A stretch of 64,000 nucleotides of DNA. Origin: Pseudomonas sp. JM0905a. GTDB taxonomy: Bacteria > Pseudomonadota > Gammaproteobacteria > Pseudomonadales > Pseudomonadaceae. Below the pieces are notes generated by a model. It had not been told where the DNA came from and searched no databases. It saw only the letters and a list, made by a program, of their open reading frames with translations. The stretch spans positions 248,001-312,000 of the forward strand of contig NZ_JACXBU010000006.1 of NCBI RefSeq assembly GCF_014700075.1, in the 5' to 3' direction. This document shows positions 18,786-28,294 of the stretch, piece by piece; the first letter of the stretch is position 1, and each line of letters starts with the position of its first letter. A program made the position numbers and the translations under genes.

Positions 18786-19439
18786 ATGCCCGCAGCTTCT
18801 CCCACGGTCTGGCGTCCGGCACTCACCGGCCTGATCGCCTTCCACATCCTGATCATCATCGCCAGCAATTACCTGGTGCAGTTGCCGATCACCCTGTTCG
18901 GCTGGCACACCACCTGGGGTGCGTTCAGCTTTCCTTTCATCTTCCTGGCCACCGACCTCACCGTTCGCCTGATGGGCAAGCGGGCTGCGCGCCGGGTTAT
19001 CGCACGGGTCATGGTCCCGGCGCTGCTGGCTTCCTATGGGGTGTCGGTGCTGTTCCAGGAAGCGAGCTTCCAGGGCTTCGCCGCACTCGGCGAATTCAAC
19101 CTCTTCGTCGCCCGCATCTCTCTGGCCAGTTTTCTCGCCTACGTGCTGGGCCAGGTGCTGGATATCCAGGTCTTCGACCGTCTGCGGCAGATGCGCCAAT
19201 GGTGGATAGCCCCGGTGGCCTCGACCATCGCCGGCAATCTGCTGGATACCTTCGCCTTCTTCTCCGTGGCCTTCTGGCGCAGCGACAACCCCTTCATGGC
19301 GGCGAACTGGGTGGAAATCGCCACTGTGGACTACGGCGTAAAGCTGACCATCAGCCTGGTGCTCTTCGTGCCGCTCTATGGCATGTTGCTTGGCGGCATC
19401 CTGCGCTTGCTGACGCCGCGTCCGGCAGCTTCGCTGTAG
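18786..19439 (+). CDS. yhhQ: YhhQ-family queuosine precursor transporter
   Basis: A 217-residue, six-helix membrane protein of the VUT/COG1738 family (FGWHTTWGAFSFPFIFLATDL is the family signature near residues 40-60; GNLLDTFAFF near 150). It imports preQ0/preQ1-type queuosine precursors. The ATG at 18786 is preferred over the in-frame ATG at 18744, because the latter lies inside the riboswitch fold and AAGGA lies 11 bp before 18786. Translational control by preQ1 is predicted. Confidence 0.88.
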   Translation: MPAASPTVWRPALTGLIAFHILIIIASNYLVQLPITLFGWHTTWGAFSFPFIFLATDLTVRLMGKRAARRVIARVMVPALLASYGVSVLFQEASFQGFAALGEFNLFVARISLASFLAYVLGQVLDIQVFDRLRQMRQWWIAPVASTIAGNLLDTFAFFSVAFWRSDNPFMAANWVEIATVDYGVKLTISLVLFVPLYGMLLGGILRLLTPRPAASL

Positions 19440-19440
19440 C

Positions 19441-19469
19441 GCACCCTACGAATTCAGCCCGCAGGGTGC
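19441..19469. terminator. Inverted repeat between convergent genes
   Basis: GCACCCT / AGGGTGC arms of 7 bp with a 15-base loop lie between the yhhQ and deaminase stop codons. There is no T-tract, so it may be a remnant of the GCGCACCCTAC dispersed repeat rather than a true terminator. Confidence 0.4.
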
Positions 19470-19473
19470 TGCC

Positions 19474-20833
<1,360 letters not shown>

Positions 20834-21418
20834 TCAGAGCCGCTTTACTTCCAACCGGCCCCGGCTGATATCTCGCAGGACTTGCTCGAACCCGGCAATG
20901 CGGCCCTCGGGCAGGGCCAGGATCAGCTCGGCGCCTTCGGCATCGAAGCTTTCACTTTCCACCAGCGCTTCGAAGTCGCCGAGGCGCGCCTTCAGTAGCG
21001 GCAGTTCGGCAAAACCGGGATGGCAACTGATGCGGCTGCGGGCTACCAGCTCCACGCGCTGGCCACCTTGCAGGCATTTGGCGGCGCTGCCACCGTAGGC
21101 GCGGGCGAGGCCGCCGGTGCCGAGCTGGATACCGCCGTAATAGCGGATCACCAGTACCGCGACCTGGTCGCAGTCCTGACCTTCGATGGCAGCGAGGATC
21201 GGGCGTCCGGCGGTGCCGCCGGGTTCGCCGTCGTCACTGAAACGGTACTGGTTGCCCAGCTTCCAGGCCCAGCAGTTGTGCGAGGCGCCGGGCTCCGACA
21301 GGCGTGCGATGAAGGCCTGCGCTTCCTCGACGCTGGTCACCTGCGCGGCATGGGCAATGAAGCGGCTCTTCTTGATCTCCTCGCGGTACTCGGCGGGAGC
21401 GGACAGGGTGAACGGCAT
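20834..21418 (-). CDS. yigZ: YigZ/IMPACT-family protein
   Basis: A 194-residue protein of the UPF0029 family. The N-terminal IMPACT domain carries the signature RFSDDGEPGGTAGRPIL (near residue 58) and VIRYYGGIQLGTGGLARAYG; a DUF1949-like C-terminal domain follows. Bacterial members are thought to act in translation or RNA metabolism, but the role is not settled. Its start codon overlaps the stop of the upstream TetR gene (TGATG), so the two are translationally coupled. Confidence 0.9.
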   Translation of the reverse strand: MPFTLSAPAEYREEIKKSRFIAHAAQVTSVEEAQAFIARLSEPGASHNCWAWKLGNQYRFSDDGEPGGTAGRPILAAIEGQDCDQVAVLVIRYYGGIQLGTGGLARAYGGSAAKCLQGGQRVELVARSRISCHPGFAELPLLKARLGDFEALVESESFDAEGAELILALPEGRIAGFEQVLRDISRGRLEVKRL

Positions 21419-22086
21419 CAGGCAGTCGCGGGTGGAGTCAGGCCGCAGCCCTTGAGGATGATGTGGATGAGGTTCTGCGTGGCCGCTTCGAAATCGTCCT
21501 TGGTCAGGCGTTTGCGCCCGGTAACACGGCAGATCTGGGTGTTGAAGTCGGCGTAGTGCTGGGTGCTGCCCCAGAGCAGGAAGATCAGGTTCACCGGGTC
21601 CACCGGGTCCATCTTGCCGGCAGCGATCCAGGCTTCGAATACGCCGGCGCGGCCCTTGAACCAGGTGCGGTAGTCCTGATCGAAGTGGGCTTCCAGGCAG
21701 CCGCCGCCACTGATGATTTCCATGGCGAAGATTTTCGAGGCCAGCGGATGGCGACGGGAGAACTCCATCTTGGCGCGGATGTAGCGGGCCAGCGCCTCAG
21801 CCGGGTCGTCTTCGGCGTTGAGGGTGTTGAAGGTGCTGTCCCAGAGTTCCAGGTGGTTGCTCAGTACGGCGATGTACAGGCCCAGCTTGTTGCTGAAGTA
21901 GTAGTGCAGGTTGGCCTTGGGCAGCCCGGCGCGCAGGGCGATGGTGTTCATGCTGGTGCCCTTGAAGCCGTGGCGGGCGAACTCCTCCTCCGCGGCGGCG
22001 AGGATCAGCTCTTCGTTCTTCTGACGAATGCGGCCGGCGGGCTTGATGGGAGGATTCGGGCTGTGGGCGGGCACCAGTGAAGTCAT
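21418..22086 (-). CDS. TetR-family regulator, RutR-like
   Basis: A 222-residue TetR protein with an N-terminal helix-turn-helix (GTSMNTIALRAGLPKANLHYYFSNK). The C-terminal domain strongly resembles RutR (FAMEIISGG, PVDPVNLIFLLWGSTQHYADF). RutR senses uracil and controls pyrimidine catabolism. No rut genes are seen here, but beta-alanine, whose bau genes lie just upstream, is a product of reductive pyrimidine breakdown; this link is inference. The start follows AAGGAAG. It is coupled to yigZ by a TGATG overlap. Confidence 0.85.
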   Translation of the reverse strand: MTSLVPAHSPNPPIKPAGRIRQKNEELILAAAEEEFARHGFKGTSMNTIALRAGLPKANLHYYFSNKLGLYIAVLSNHLELWDSTFNTLNAEDDPAEALARYIRAKMEFSRRHPLASKIFAMEIISGGGCLEAHFDQDYRTWFKGRAGVFEAWIAAGKMDPVDPVNLIFLLWGSTQHYADFNTQICRVTGRKRLTKDDFEAATQNLIHIILKGCGLTPPATA

Positions 22087-22239
22087 AGGCTTCCTTATTC
22101 TAAGAGGGGGATTGGCGCCTGCACTGATAACCCAGGATGACCGCGCCTACAAGCAAAACTGGAGCACCGGTCAGGTTATTCGCGGAATTGTCCGGGCTGC
22201 ACCGGAATGGGGCTTGAGCGGCTCCGGGAGGCTCTCGTT

Positions 22240-22277
22240 GTGGGAGTGAATTCATTCGCGAATGAATTCGCACAGGT
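22240..22277. repeat. GCGAATGAATTCGC-family palindrome
   Basis: The symmetric core GAATTCATTCGCGAATGAAT is flanked by TGTGGGAGT on the left and CGCACAG on the right, just after the stop codon of the LysR-type bauR gene. Confidence 0.75.
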
Positions 22278-22282
22278 GGATG

Positions 22283-23203
22283 TCAGCTCGTCGCTGCCAG
22301 CGCTTCCAGGAAACTTTCCAGCACCAGGTGCGGCCGGCGGCCCTTGCGGGTCACCGAAGACAGTGACAGGTCATAGAAGCGCGTCGCCGGTTTCAGCGCC
22401 CGCAGCCGCCCTTGCTGTACCCAGAAGCTGGCGTAGTGGTCCGGCAGGTAGCCGATGTAGCGACCGGTGAGGATGAGAAAGGCCATGCCTTCGCGGTCCG
22501 AGGCGCTGGCCGTGCTGTTGAGCACCTGATAGTGCGCCTGGATGTCCGCCGGGAGGCGGAAGGTGGGGGCGATGGCGTCCTGCTGGTTCAGGCGGTCGTC
22601 GCTCAGTTGCGCATCGTCCACGTAGAACAGCGGATGGCCCACGGCGCAGTAGAGCAGCGAGCGCTCGCTGTACAGGGGTTGGTATTCCAGCCCGGAGAGG
22701 GCGGCGGTCTGCGGCACCACGCCGACGTGCAGGCGGCCGTCGAGTACCCCCTGTTCCACCTCGCTGGGCGGCGTCATGCGGATGTTGATCTGCACGTCCG
22801 GGCCGCGTTCCTTCAGGCGCGACAGCGCATGGGTGATGCGCATGTGCGGCAGCGTCACCAGGTTGTCGGTGAGGCCGATGTTCAGCTCCCCGCGCAGGTG
22901 CTGGTGCAGGCCGTTGACCTCGGTCCGAAAGGTTTCCAGCGACGCCAGCAACTGCATGGACGACTGGTATACCTCGCGGCCTTCCTCAGTCAGGGCGAAT
23001 CCGGCACGGCCGCGCTGGCACAGGCGCAGGCCGAGGCGTTGTTCCAGGTCACTCATCTGCTGGCTGATGGCCGAACGGCCGATGCCCAGCACGCTCTCGG
23101 CAGCGGAGAAACCGCCGCATTCCACCACGCTGCGGAAGATGCGCAGCAGGCGGATATCGAAATCGCTCACCTGCGCCAGCGGTTCGGGACGGCGGGTACT
23201 CAT
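22283..23203 (-). CDS. bauR: LysR-family activator of beta-alanine catabolism (BauR-like)
   Basis: A 306-residue LysR protein with a helix-turn-helix at residues 15-65 (GFSAAESVLGIGRSAISQQM) and a periplasmic-binding-like effector domain. It is divergent from bauA with a 120-bp gap. In P. aeruginosa, PA0133 (BauR) occupies the same place next to bauABCD and activates it in response to beta-alanine; the assignment rests on that shared order. Confidence 0.8.
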   Translation of the reverse strand: MSTRRPEPLAQVSDFDIRLLRIFRSVVECGGFSAAESVLGIGRSAISQQMSDLEQRLGLRLCQRGRAGFALTEEGREVYQSSMQLLASLETFRTEVNGLHQHLRGELNIGLTDNLVTLPHMRITHALSRLKERGPDVQINIRMTPPSEVEQGVLDGRLHVGVVPQTAALSGLEYQPLYSERSLLYCAVGHPLFYVDDAQLSDDRLNQQDAIAPTFRLPADIQAHYQVLNSTASASDREGMAFLILTGRYIGYLPDHYASFWVQQGRLRALKPATRFYDLSLSSVTRKGRRPHLVLESFLEALAATS

Positions 23204-23323
23204 GGTTTAGCAACCTCTAACCTAAAGATTTGAAAAGTTGGATTTTCGTGACTTTATGCCCGTGGCAATGTCGGCAGCAAGTAGCGCGTCGTTCCTCAGA
23301 ACAAGACACTTTCGAGGCCACAC

Positions 23324-24670
23324 ATGAACATGCCGCAGACCGCCCAGCTCCCTCTCGCCAGCCAGCTGAAGCTGGACGCTCACTGGATGCCCTTCTCCGC
23401 CAACCGCAACTTCCAGCGCGACCCGCGCCTGATCGTGGCCGCTGAAGGCAGCTGGCTGATCGACGACCAGGGCCGTCGTGTGTACGACAGCCTATCCGGC
23501 CTGTGGACCTGCGGCGCCGGCCACTCGCGCAAGGAAATCCAGGAAGCCGTGGCCAAGCAGCTCGGCACCCTCGACTACTCCCCGGGCTTCCAGTACGGCC
23601 ATCCGCTGTCCTTCCAGCTGGCCGAGAAGATCGCCAACCTGACTCCCGGCGAACTGAACCACGTGTTCTTCACCGGTTCCGGCTCCGAGTGCGCCGACAC
23701 CTCCATCAAGATGGCCCGCGCCTACTGGCGCCTGAAAGGCCAGCCGCAGAAGACCAAGCTGATCGGCCGCGCCCGTGGCTACCACGGCGTGAACGTCGCC
23801 GGTACTGCCCTGGGCGGCATCGGCGGAAACCGCAAGATGTTCGGCCAGCTGATGGACGTCGACCACCTGCCGCACACCCTGCAGCCGGGCCTGGCCTTCA
23901 CCAAGGGCGCTGCCGAAACCGGTGGCGTGGAGCTGGCCAACGAACTGTTGAAGCTGATCGAGCTGCACGACGCCTCCAACATCGCCGCCGTGATCGTCGA
24001 GCCGATGTCCGGCTCCGCTGGTGTGATCGTGCCGCCGGCCGGCTACCTGCAGCGCCTGCGCGAAATCTGCGACCAGAACAACATCCTGCTGATCTTCGAC
24101 GAAGTGATCACCGCCTTCGGCCGCATGGGCAAGATGACCGGCGCCGAGTACTTCGGCGTGACCCCGGACCTGATGAACGTGGCCAAGCAGGTCACCAACG
24201 GCGCCATCCCCATGGGCGCGGTGATCGCCAGCCGTGAGATCTACCAGACCTTCATGAACCAGGCGACGCCCGAATACGCCGTCGAGTTCACCCACGGCTA
24301 CACCTACTCCGCACACCCGGTCGCCTGCGCCGCTGGCCTGGCTGCCCTGGACCTGCTGGAGAAGGAAAACCTGGTACAGCAATCCGCCGAACTGGCCCCG
24401 CACTTCGAGAAGGCCATCCACGGCCTGAAAGGCGCCAAGCACGTCATCGACATCCGCAACTGCGGCCTGGCCGGTGCCCTGCAGATCGCTCCGCGTGACG
24501 GCGACGCCATCGTCCGTCCGTTCGAGGCCGGCATGGCCCTGTGGAAAGCCGGTTTCTACGTCCGCTTCGGTGGCGACACCCTGCAGTTCGGCCCGACCTT
24601 CAACGCCAAGCCGGAAGAACTCGACCGCCTGTTCGACGCCGTCGGCCAGGCCCTGCAGGGCGTGAATTGA
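23324..24670 (+). CDS. bauA: Beta-alanine (omega-amino acid):pyruvate transaminase
   Basis: A 448-residue class III aminotransferase that moves the amino group of beta-alanine to pyruvate, giving malonate semialdehyde and L-alanine. It has LWTCGAGHSRKEI near residue 62, the PLP phosphate-binding GSGSE, the PLP-contacting Asp in IFDEVITAFGR, and the Schiff-base Lys in NVAKQVTNGAIPMG. Length and motifs match omega-amino acid:pyruvate transaminase (PA0132). The stop overlaps the bauB start by one base. Confidence 0.93.
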   Translation: MNMPQTAQLPLASQLKLDAHWMPFSANRNFQRDPRLIVAAEGSWLIDDQGRRVYDSLSGLWTCGAGHSRKEIQEAVAKQLGTLDYSPGFQYGHPLSFQLAEKIANLTPGELNHVFFTGSGSECADTSIKMARAYWRLKGQPQKTKLIGRARGYHGVNVAGTALGGIGGNRKMFGQLMDVDHLPHTLQPGLAFTKGAAETGGVELANELLKLIELHDASNIAAVIVEPMSGSAGVIVPPAGYLQRLREICDQNNILLIFDEVITAFGRMGKMTGAEYFGVTPDLMNVAKQVTNGAIPMGAVIASREIYQTFMNQATPEYAVEFTHGYTYSAHPVACAAGLAALDLLEKENLVQQSAELAPHFEKAIHGLKGAKHVIDIRNCGLAGALQIAPRDGDAIVRPFEAGMALWKAGFYVRFGGDTLQFGPTFNAKPEELDRLFDAVGQALQGVN

Positions 24671-24957
24671 TGAGCCAGCGCCCGCAGGCCGTGCCCACCG
24701 TACAGGTGGAAAACGACGAGGTGATCGTCACCGAGTGGCGCTTCGCCCCCGGTGCCGAAACCGGCAAGCACCGCCACGGTTACGACTACGTGGTGGTGCC
24801 CATGACCAACGGCACCCTGCTGCTGGAAACCCCGGAGGGCGACAAGCACGCTCCCCTGGTGGCCGGCCAGAGCTACTTCCGCAAGGCTGGCGTCGAGCAC
24901 AACGTGATCAACGCCAGCGACCACGAAGTGGTCTTCGTCGAAACAGAATTGAAATAG
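24670..24957 (+). CDS. bauB: Cupin-domain protein BauB
   Basis: A 95-residue single cupin barrel with the metal-binding pattern GKHRHGYDYVVVP and a second His motif, GVEHNVIN. Its ATG at 24670 overlaps the bauA stop (TGATG). In P. aeruginosa PA0131 sits at the same place in the bau operon; its exact function is unknown. The likely role is supportive, in handling the semialdehyde or in regulation. Confidence 0.85.
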   Translation: MSQRPQAVPTVQVENDEVIVTEWRFAPGAETGKHRHGYDYVVVPMTNGTLLLETPEGDKHAPLVAGQSYFRKAGVEHNVINASDHEVVFVETELK

Positions 24958-24968
24958 CGCACGGACAG

Positions 24969-25001
24969 CTCCCTCTCCCTCTGGGAGAGGGCTGGGGTGA
25001 G
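24969..25001. repeat. Intergenic hairpin repeat in the bau operon
   Basis: CCCTCTCCC / GGGAGAGGG arms with a CT loop, followed by CTGGGGTGAG. A related element is at 181-222. It lies between bauB and bauC and may modulate relative expression or mRNA stability. Confidence 0.6.
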
Positions 25002-25064
25002 CGAAACTTCCCCCTCCGAGCTTCCGGCGCCGCAAAGACAAAAGCCCTACAAGAGACCCCACCC

Positions 25065-26561
25065 ATGAGCCTCATCCCGCACCTGATCAACGGCGAACGC
25101 ATCGACGACCAAGGCCGCACCGCGGACGTGTTCAACCCGTCCACCGGCGAAGCCCACCGCAAGGTCGGCCTGGCCAGCCGCGCCACCATCCAGCAGGCCA
25201 TCGACGCCGCCAAGGCCGCTTTCCCGGCCTGGCGCAACACCCCGCCGGCCAAGCGCGCCCAGGTGCTGTTCCGCTTCAAGCAACTGCTGGAAGCCAACGA
25301 AGCGGTGATCTCCAAACTGATCGCCGAAGAACACGGCAAGACCCTGGAAGACGCCGCCGGTGAACTCAAGCGCGGCATCGAGAACGTCGAGTACGCCTGC
25401 GCCGCCCCGGAAATCCTCAAGGGCGAATACACCCGCAACGTCGGCCCGAACATCGACGCCTGGAGCGACTTCCAACCACTGGGCGTGGTCGCCGGCATCA
25501 CCCCGTTCAACTTCCCGGCCATGGTGCCGCTGTGGATGTACCCGCTGGCCATCGCCTGCGGCAACACCTTCATCCTCAAGCCGTCCGAGCGTGACCCGAG
25601 CTCCACCCTGCTGATCGCCGAGCTGTTCCATCAGGCTGGCCTGCCCAAGGGTGTGCTGAACGTGGTCAACGGCGACAAGGAAGCGGTGGACGCGCTGATC
25701 GAAGCGCCGGAAGTCAAAGCCCTGAGCTTCGTCGGCTCGACCCCGATCGCCGAGTACATCTATGCCGAAGGTACCAAGCGCGGCAAGCGCGTGCAGGCCC
25801 TGGGCGGCGCGAAGAACCACGCCGTGCTGATGCCCGATGCCGACCTCGACAACGCCGTCAGCGCGCTGATGGGTGCTGCCTACGGTTCCTGCGGCGAGCG
25901 CTGCATGGCCATCTCCGTGGCCGTGTGCGTCGGCGACCAGATTGCCGATGCCCTGGTCGAGAAGATCGTTCCGCAGATCAAAGGCCTGAAGATCGGCGCC
26001 GGCACCAACTGCGGCCTGGACATGGGCCCGCTGGTCACCGCCGCCGCCCGCGACAAAGTGGTCGGCTACATCGACGACGGCGTGGCCGCTGGTGCCAAGC
26101 TGGTGGTGGACGGCCGTGGCTACCGCGTGGCCGGCCATGAAGACGGGTACTTCGTCGGCGGCACCCTGTTCGACAACGTCAAAGCCGACATGCGCATCTA
26201 CCAGGAAGAAATCTTCGGCCCGGTGCTCTGCATCGTCCGCGTCGGCAGCCTGGAAGACGCCATGCAGCTGATCAACGACCACGAATACGGCAACGGCACC
26301 TGCATCTTCACCCGCGACGGCGAAGCCGCCCGCCTGTTCTGCGACGAGATCGAAGTGGGCATGGTCGGCGTCAACGTGCCGCTGCCGGTACCGGTGGCCT
26401 ACCACAGCTTCGGCGGCTGGAAGCGCTCGCTGTTCGGCGACCTGCACGCCTACGGCCCGGACGGCGTGCGCTTCTACACCCGCCGCAAGGCCATCACCCA
26501 GCGCTGGCCGCAGCGCGCCAGCCATGAGGCAGCGCAGTTCGCGTTCCCCAGCAATGGCTGA
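25065..26561 (+). CDS. bauC: Malonate-semialdehyde / methylmalonate-semialdehyde dehydrogenase (CoA-acylating)
   Basis: A 498-residue aldehyde dehydrogenase of the MmsA group. It has NAD-binding segments (ITPFNFPAMVPLWMYP, SFVGSTPIAEYI) and the catalytic Cys in GERCMAISVAV. There is no general-base Glu of ordinary aldehyde dehydrogenases, as expected for the CoA-acylating type. The ATG at 25065 starts the MSLIPHLINGERI sequence typical of the family; the frame is open further upstream inside bauB. It would convert malonate semialdehyde from BauA to acetyl-CoA. A permease gene (bauD in P. aeruginosa) is not present downstream. Confidence 0.92.
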   Translation: MSLIPHLINGERIDDQGRTADVFNPSTGEAHRKVGLASRATIQQAIDAAKAAFPAWRNTPPAKRAQVLFRFKQLLEANEAVISKLIAEEHGKTLEDAAGELKRGIENVEYACAAPEILKGEYTRNVGPNIDAWSDFQPLGVVAGITPFNFPAMVPLWMYPLAIACGNTFILKPSERDPSSTLLIAELFHQAGLPKGVLNVVNGDKEAVDALIEAPEVKALSFVGSTPIAEYIYAEGTKRGKRVQALGGAKNHAVLMPDADLDNAVSALMGAAYGSCGERCMAISVAVCVGDQIADALVEKIVPQIKGLKIGAGTNCGLDMGPLVTAAARDKVVGYIDDGVAAGAKLVVDGRGYRVAGHEDGYFVGGTLFDNVKADMRIYQEEIFGPVLCIVRVGSLEDAMQLINDHEYGNGTCIFTRDGEAARLFCDEIEVGMVGVNVPLPVPVAYHSFGGWKRSLFGDLHAYGPDGVRFYTRRKAITQRWPQRASHEAAQFAFPSNG

Positions 26562-26576
26562 GTGATGCGTTGAACC

Positions 26577-26605
26577 AAAAGCCCCGGCAATCGCCGGGGC
26601 TTTTT
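26577..26605 (+). terminator. Rho-independent terminator of the bau operon
   Basis: Stem AAAAGCCCCGGC / GCCGGGGCTTTT (12 bp), loop AATC, followed by further T. Confidence 0.93.
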
Positions 26606-26609
26606 GTTT

Positions 26610-26656
26610 GATGGGTATCGCGTCGTTCCAGCGAAGCGTCGCGTGCGATACCCATC
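26610..26656. repeat. 12-bp inverted repeat after the bau terminator
   Basis: GATGGGTATCGC (26610-26621) and its exact reverse complement (26645-26656) flank 23 bases. It could be a dispersed repeat or a second termination or processing site for the convergent NYN gene. Confidence 0.6.
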
Positions 26657-26723
26657 AGAGCTTGGCGGCACCGATGTAGGTTGTGGCTGAGCTATGCGAA
26701 GCCCAACGATACCGAGCGGACGG

Positions 26724-27539
26724 CTATTTGCCGGTCTTGCGATTGCGGACGAAGAGCACCTTGCCTCCGGTGCTCGTGGTTCCGCGTTCTTCAAGCTCGA
26801 AGCGATGGGGGTTTCCCTTGATCAGGTCGCTCAACTTCTTGAAGCCGTACAGGCGTGGATCGAAGTCGGTTCGAATCTTGGTGATATCGGAGCCAACTGC
26901 CGCGAGCGGCGCCCAGCCGTCTTCGTCGTCGAGTCCGTCGATCACCGTGGCGATCGCGTCCACGGGAACCTTTTGCGGTTTGATCGGAGTAGGCTTGTCC
27001 GTCGATTTGGCAGGCTCGGCGGCTGGCGTTGGAGCTACGGGCTGTGGCTTATCGCCGCTGGCAGCGGGCTCTGGAAGCGACTCCGCGCGCAGTATCTCCG
27101 TATAGATGAACTTGTCGCAGGCGGAGACGAAGGGCTTGGGGGTCTTCTCTTCACCGAAGCCGTATACCGTCAGGCCTTCCTCCCTCAAGCGCGCGGCCAG
27201 ACGGGTGAAATCGCTATCGCTGGAAACCAGGCAGAAGCCATCGAAACGCCGGGTGTAGAGCAGGTCCATGGCGTCGATGATCAGTGAGCTGTCGGTGGCG
27301 TTCTTGCCCTTGGTATAGGCGAACTGCTGGATGGGTTGAATGGAGTGGTCGAGCAGGACCTTCTTCCAGCTACCTAGCTGCGGCGCGGTCCAGTCTCCAT
27401 AGATGCGTTTGACGCTGGCGACGCCGTACTTGGCGATTTCTTCGAACAGCCCTTCGATGATGGACGCTTGTGCGTTGTCGGCATCGATAAGCACGGCGAG
27501 GTGCTTCTGCTGGTGCGTCGGGTGAGCTTTGCTGGCCAT
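26724..27539 (-). CDS. NYN-domain (LabA/PIN-like) protein with C-terminal OST-HTH-like domain
   Basis: A 271-residue protein. The N-terminal NYN domain (about 12-150) has the acidic residues of this PIN-like nuclease fold: LIDADNAQ, DSSLIIDAMDLLY, and VSSDSDFTRLA. A Pro/Ala-rich linker (about 165-200) leads to a C-terminal OST-HTH/LOTUS-like domain (DGLDDEDGWAPLAAVGSDI ... YGFKKLSDLIK) that probably binds RNA. The ATG at 27539 was chosen because it gives a normal NYN start; the frame is open to 27647. It is divergent from hicA across a shared palindrome. The target RNA is unknown. Confidence 0.85.
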   Translation of the reverse strand: MASKAHPTHQQKHLAVLIDADNAQASIIEGLFEEIAKYGVASVKRIYGDWTAPQLGSWKKVLLDHSIQPIQQFAYTKGKNATDSSLIIDAMDLLYTRRFDGFCLVSSDSDFTRLAARLREEGLTVYGFGEEKTPKPFVSACDKFIYTEILRAESLPEPAASGDKPQPVAPTPAAEPAKSTDKPTPIKPQKVPVDAIATVIDGLDDEDGWAPLAAVGSDITKIRTDFDPRLYGFKKLSDLIKGNPHRFELEERGTTSTGGKVLFVRNRKTGK

Positions 27540-27629
27540 GGCTCGTCCTTGAAGAGGGATGGCTGAACATACTGCGAAGTCATTGGGCAGCGCCAACCCA
27601 TCGGACGGAGGAATTGCGGTTTGCTGTTT

Positions 27630-27648
27630 GGTGGTTACTATAACCACC
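27630..27648. promoter_or_regulatory. Palindromic operator, probably for HicB
   Basis: GGTGGTTACTATAACCACC has perfect 8-bp arms and a 3-bp centre. The centre overlaps a candidate hicA -10 (TACTAT, 27636-27641), with TTGCGG 16 bp upstream as -35. It lies 22 bp before the hicA start and 90 bp before the NYN start, so one repressor could govern both. HicB proteins commonly bind such palindromes. Confidence 0.7.
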
Positions 27649-27670
27649 GAATCTGTGCCAAGGACTGGAC

Positions 27671-27854
27671 GTGAACAGCCGACAACTCATGGAACTGATC
27701 GAAGCCGATGGATGGTTTCTGGTCAGGATCAGGGGCAGTCATCACCACTTCAAGCACCCGAGCAAGCCGGGTCTGGAGACGATCCCCCCATCCGAAGAAG
27801 GACCTGCTACCCCCGACCGCGGCTAGCATTCTCAAACAGGTAGGGCTCAAGTGA
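27671..27854 (+). pseudogene. hicA: hicA toxin gene with a +1 frameshift
   Basis: Reading from GTG 27671 gives a HicA start (NSRQLMELIEADGWFL, RGSHHHFKHP with the active-site His), then leaves the family pattern after ETIP and stops at 27824-27826. Shifting by one base at the run of six C after GAT (27784-27789) restores the standard HicA end HPKKDLLPPTAASIL, continuing to TGA 27852-27854. One extra C explains the break. It is therefore either an inactivated toxin, a slippery site that restores some full-length toxin, or a base-calling error. The ribosome site is AAGGA. hicB follows in the same direction. Confidence 0.8.
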
Positions 27855-27886
27855 GCTTGCCTTCATCTCTCCCGAAGGGCTTCAAC

Positions 27887-28294
27887 ATGCTTTATCCCAT
27901 TGCGATTCTCCCCGGTGACGATGGGCACGCCTGGGGTGTGGAAGTACCGGACCTGCCTGGCTGCTTCTCAACTGGCGATGACCTGGATGAGGCGATGGCG
28001 ATGGCGCGGGAAGCCATCGAGGGGCATCTGGAAATACTGGCGGAGGAGGGGGCTCCAATTCCGGTGGCGAAGAAGGTCACGTTCCATGCTGCCAATCCAG
28101 ACTACGCCGGCTGCACCTGGGCGCTGGTGGAAATCGATGTGACCCGCTACATGGGCAAGGCGGAGAAGCTGAACATTACCTTGCCCGGCTATCTATTGAA
28201 TCGCATCGACGATTACGTACGGAATCATCCCGAACAGAAGAGCCGCTCGGGCTTTCTGGCCGCGGCGGCTCTACGAGTGTTGCAGGAGTCCTGA
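27887..28294 (+). CDS. hicB: HicB-family antitoxin
   Basis: A 135-residue protein. The N-terminal HicB/UPF0150 domain (LYPIAILPGDDGHAWGVEVPDLPGC, then TGDDLDEAMAMAREAIEGHL) is complete. The C-terminal part (LNITLPGYLLNRIDDYVR) is a ribbon-helix-helix that should bind the operator upstream of hicA. The ATG at 27887 follows GAAGGG. It should neutralise HicA and autorepress. The gene is intact although hicA is shifted. It ends directly at the stop of the convergent oxidoreductase gene. Confidence 0.9.
   Translation: MLYPIAILPGDDGHAWGVEVPDLPGCFSTGDDLDEAMAMAREAIEGHLEILAEEGAPIPVAKKVTFHAANPDYAGCTWALVEIDVTRYMGKAEKLNITLPGYLLNRIDDYVRNHPEQKSRSGFLAAAALRVLQES

Noticed and set aside
26610-26656. Att-site or insertion-sequence end at the 12-bp inverted repeat
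   Set aside because: No transposase, no target duplication and no second copy in the window.
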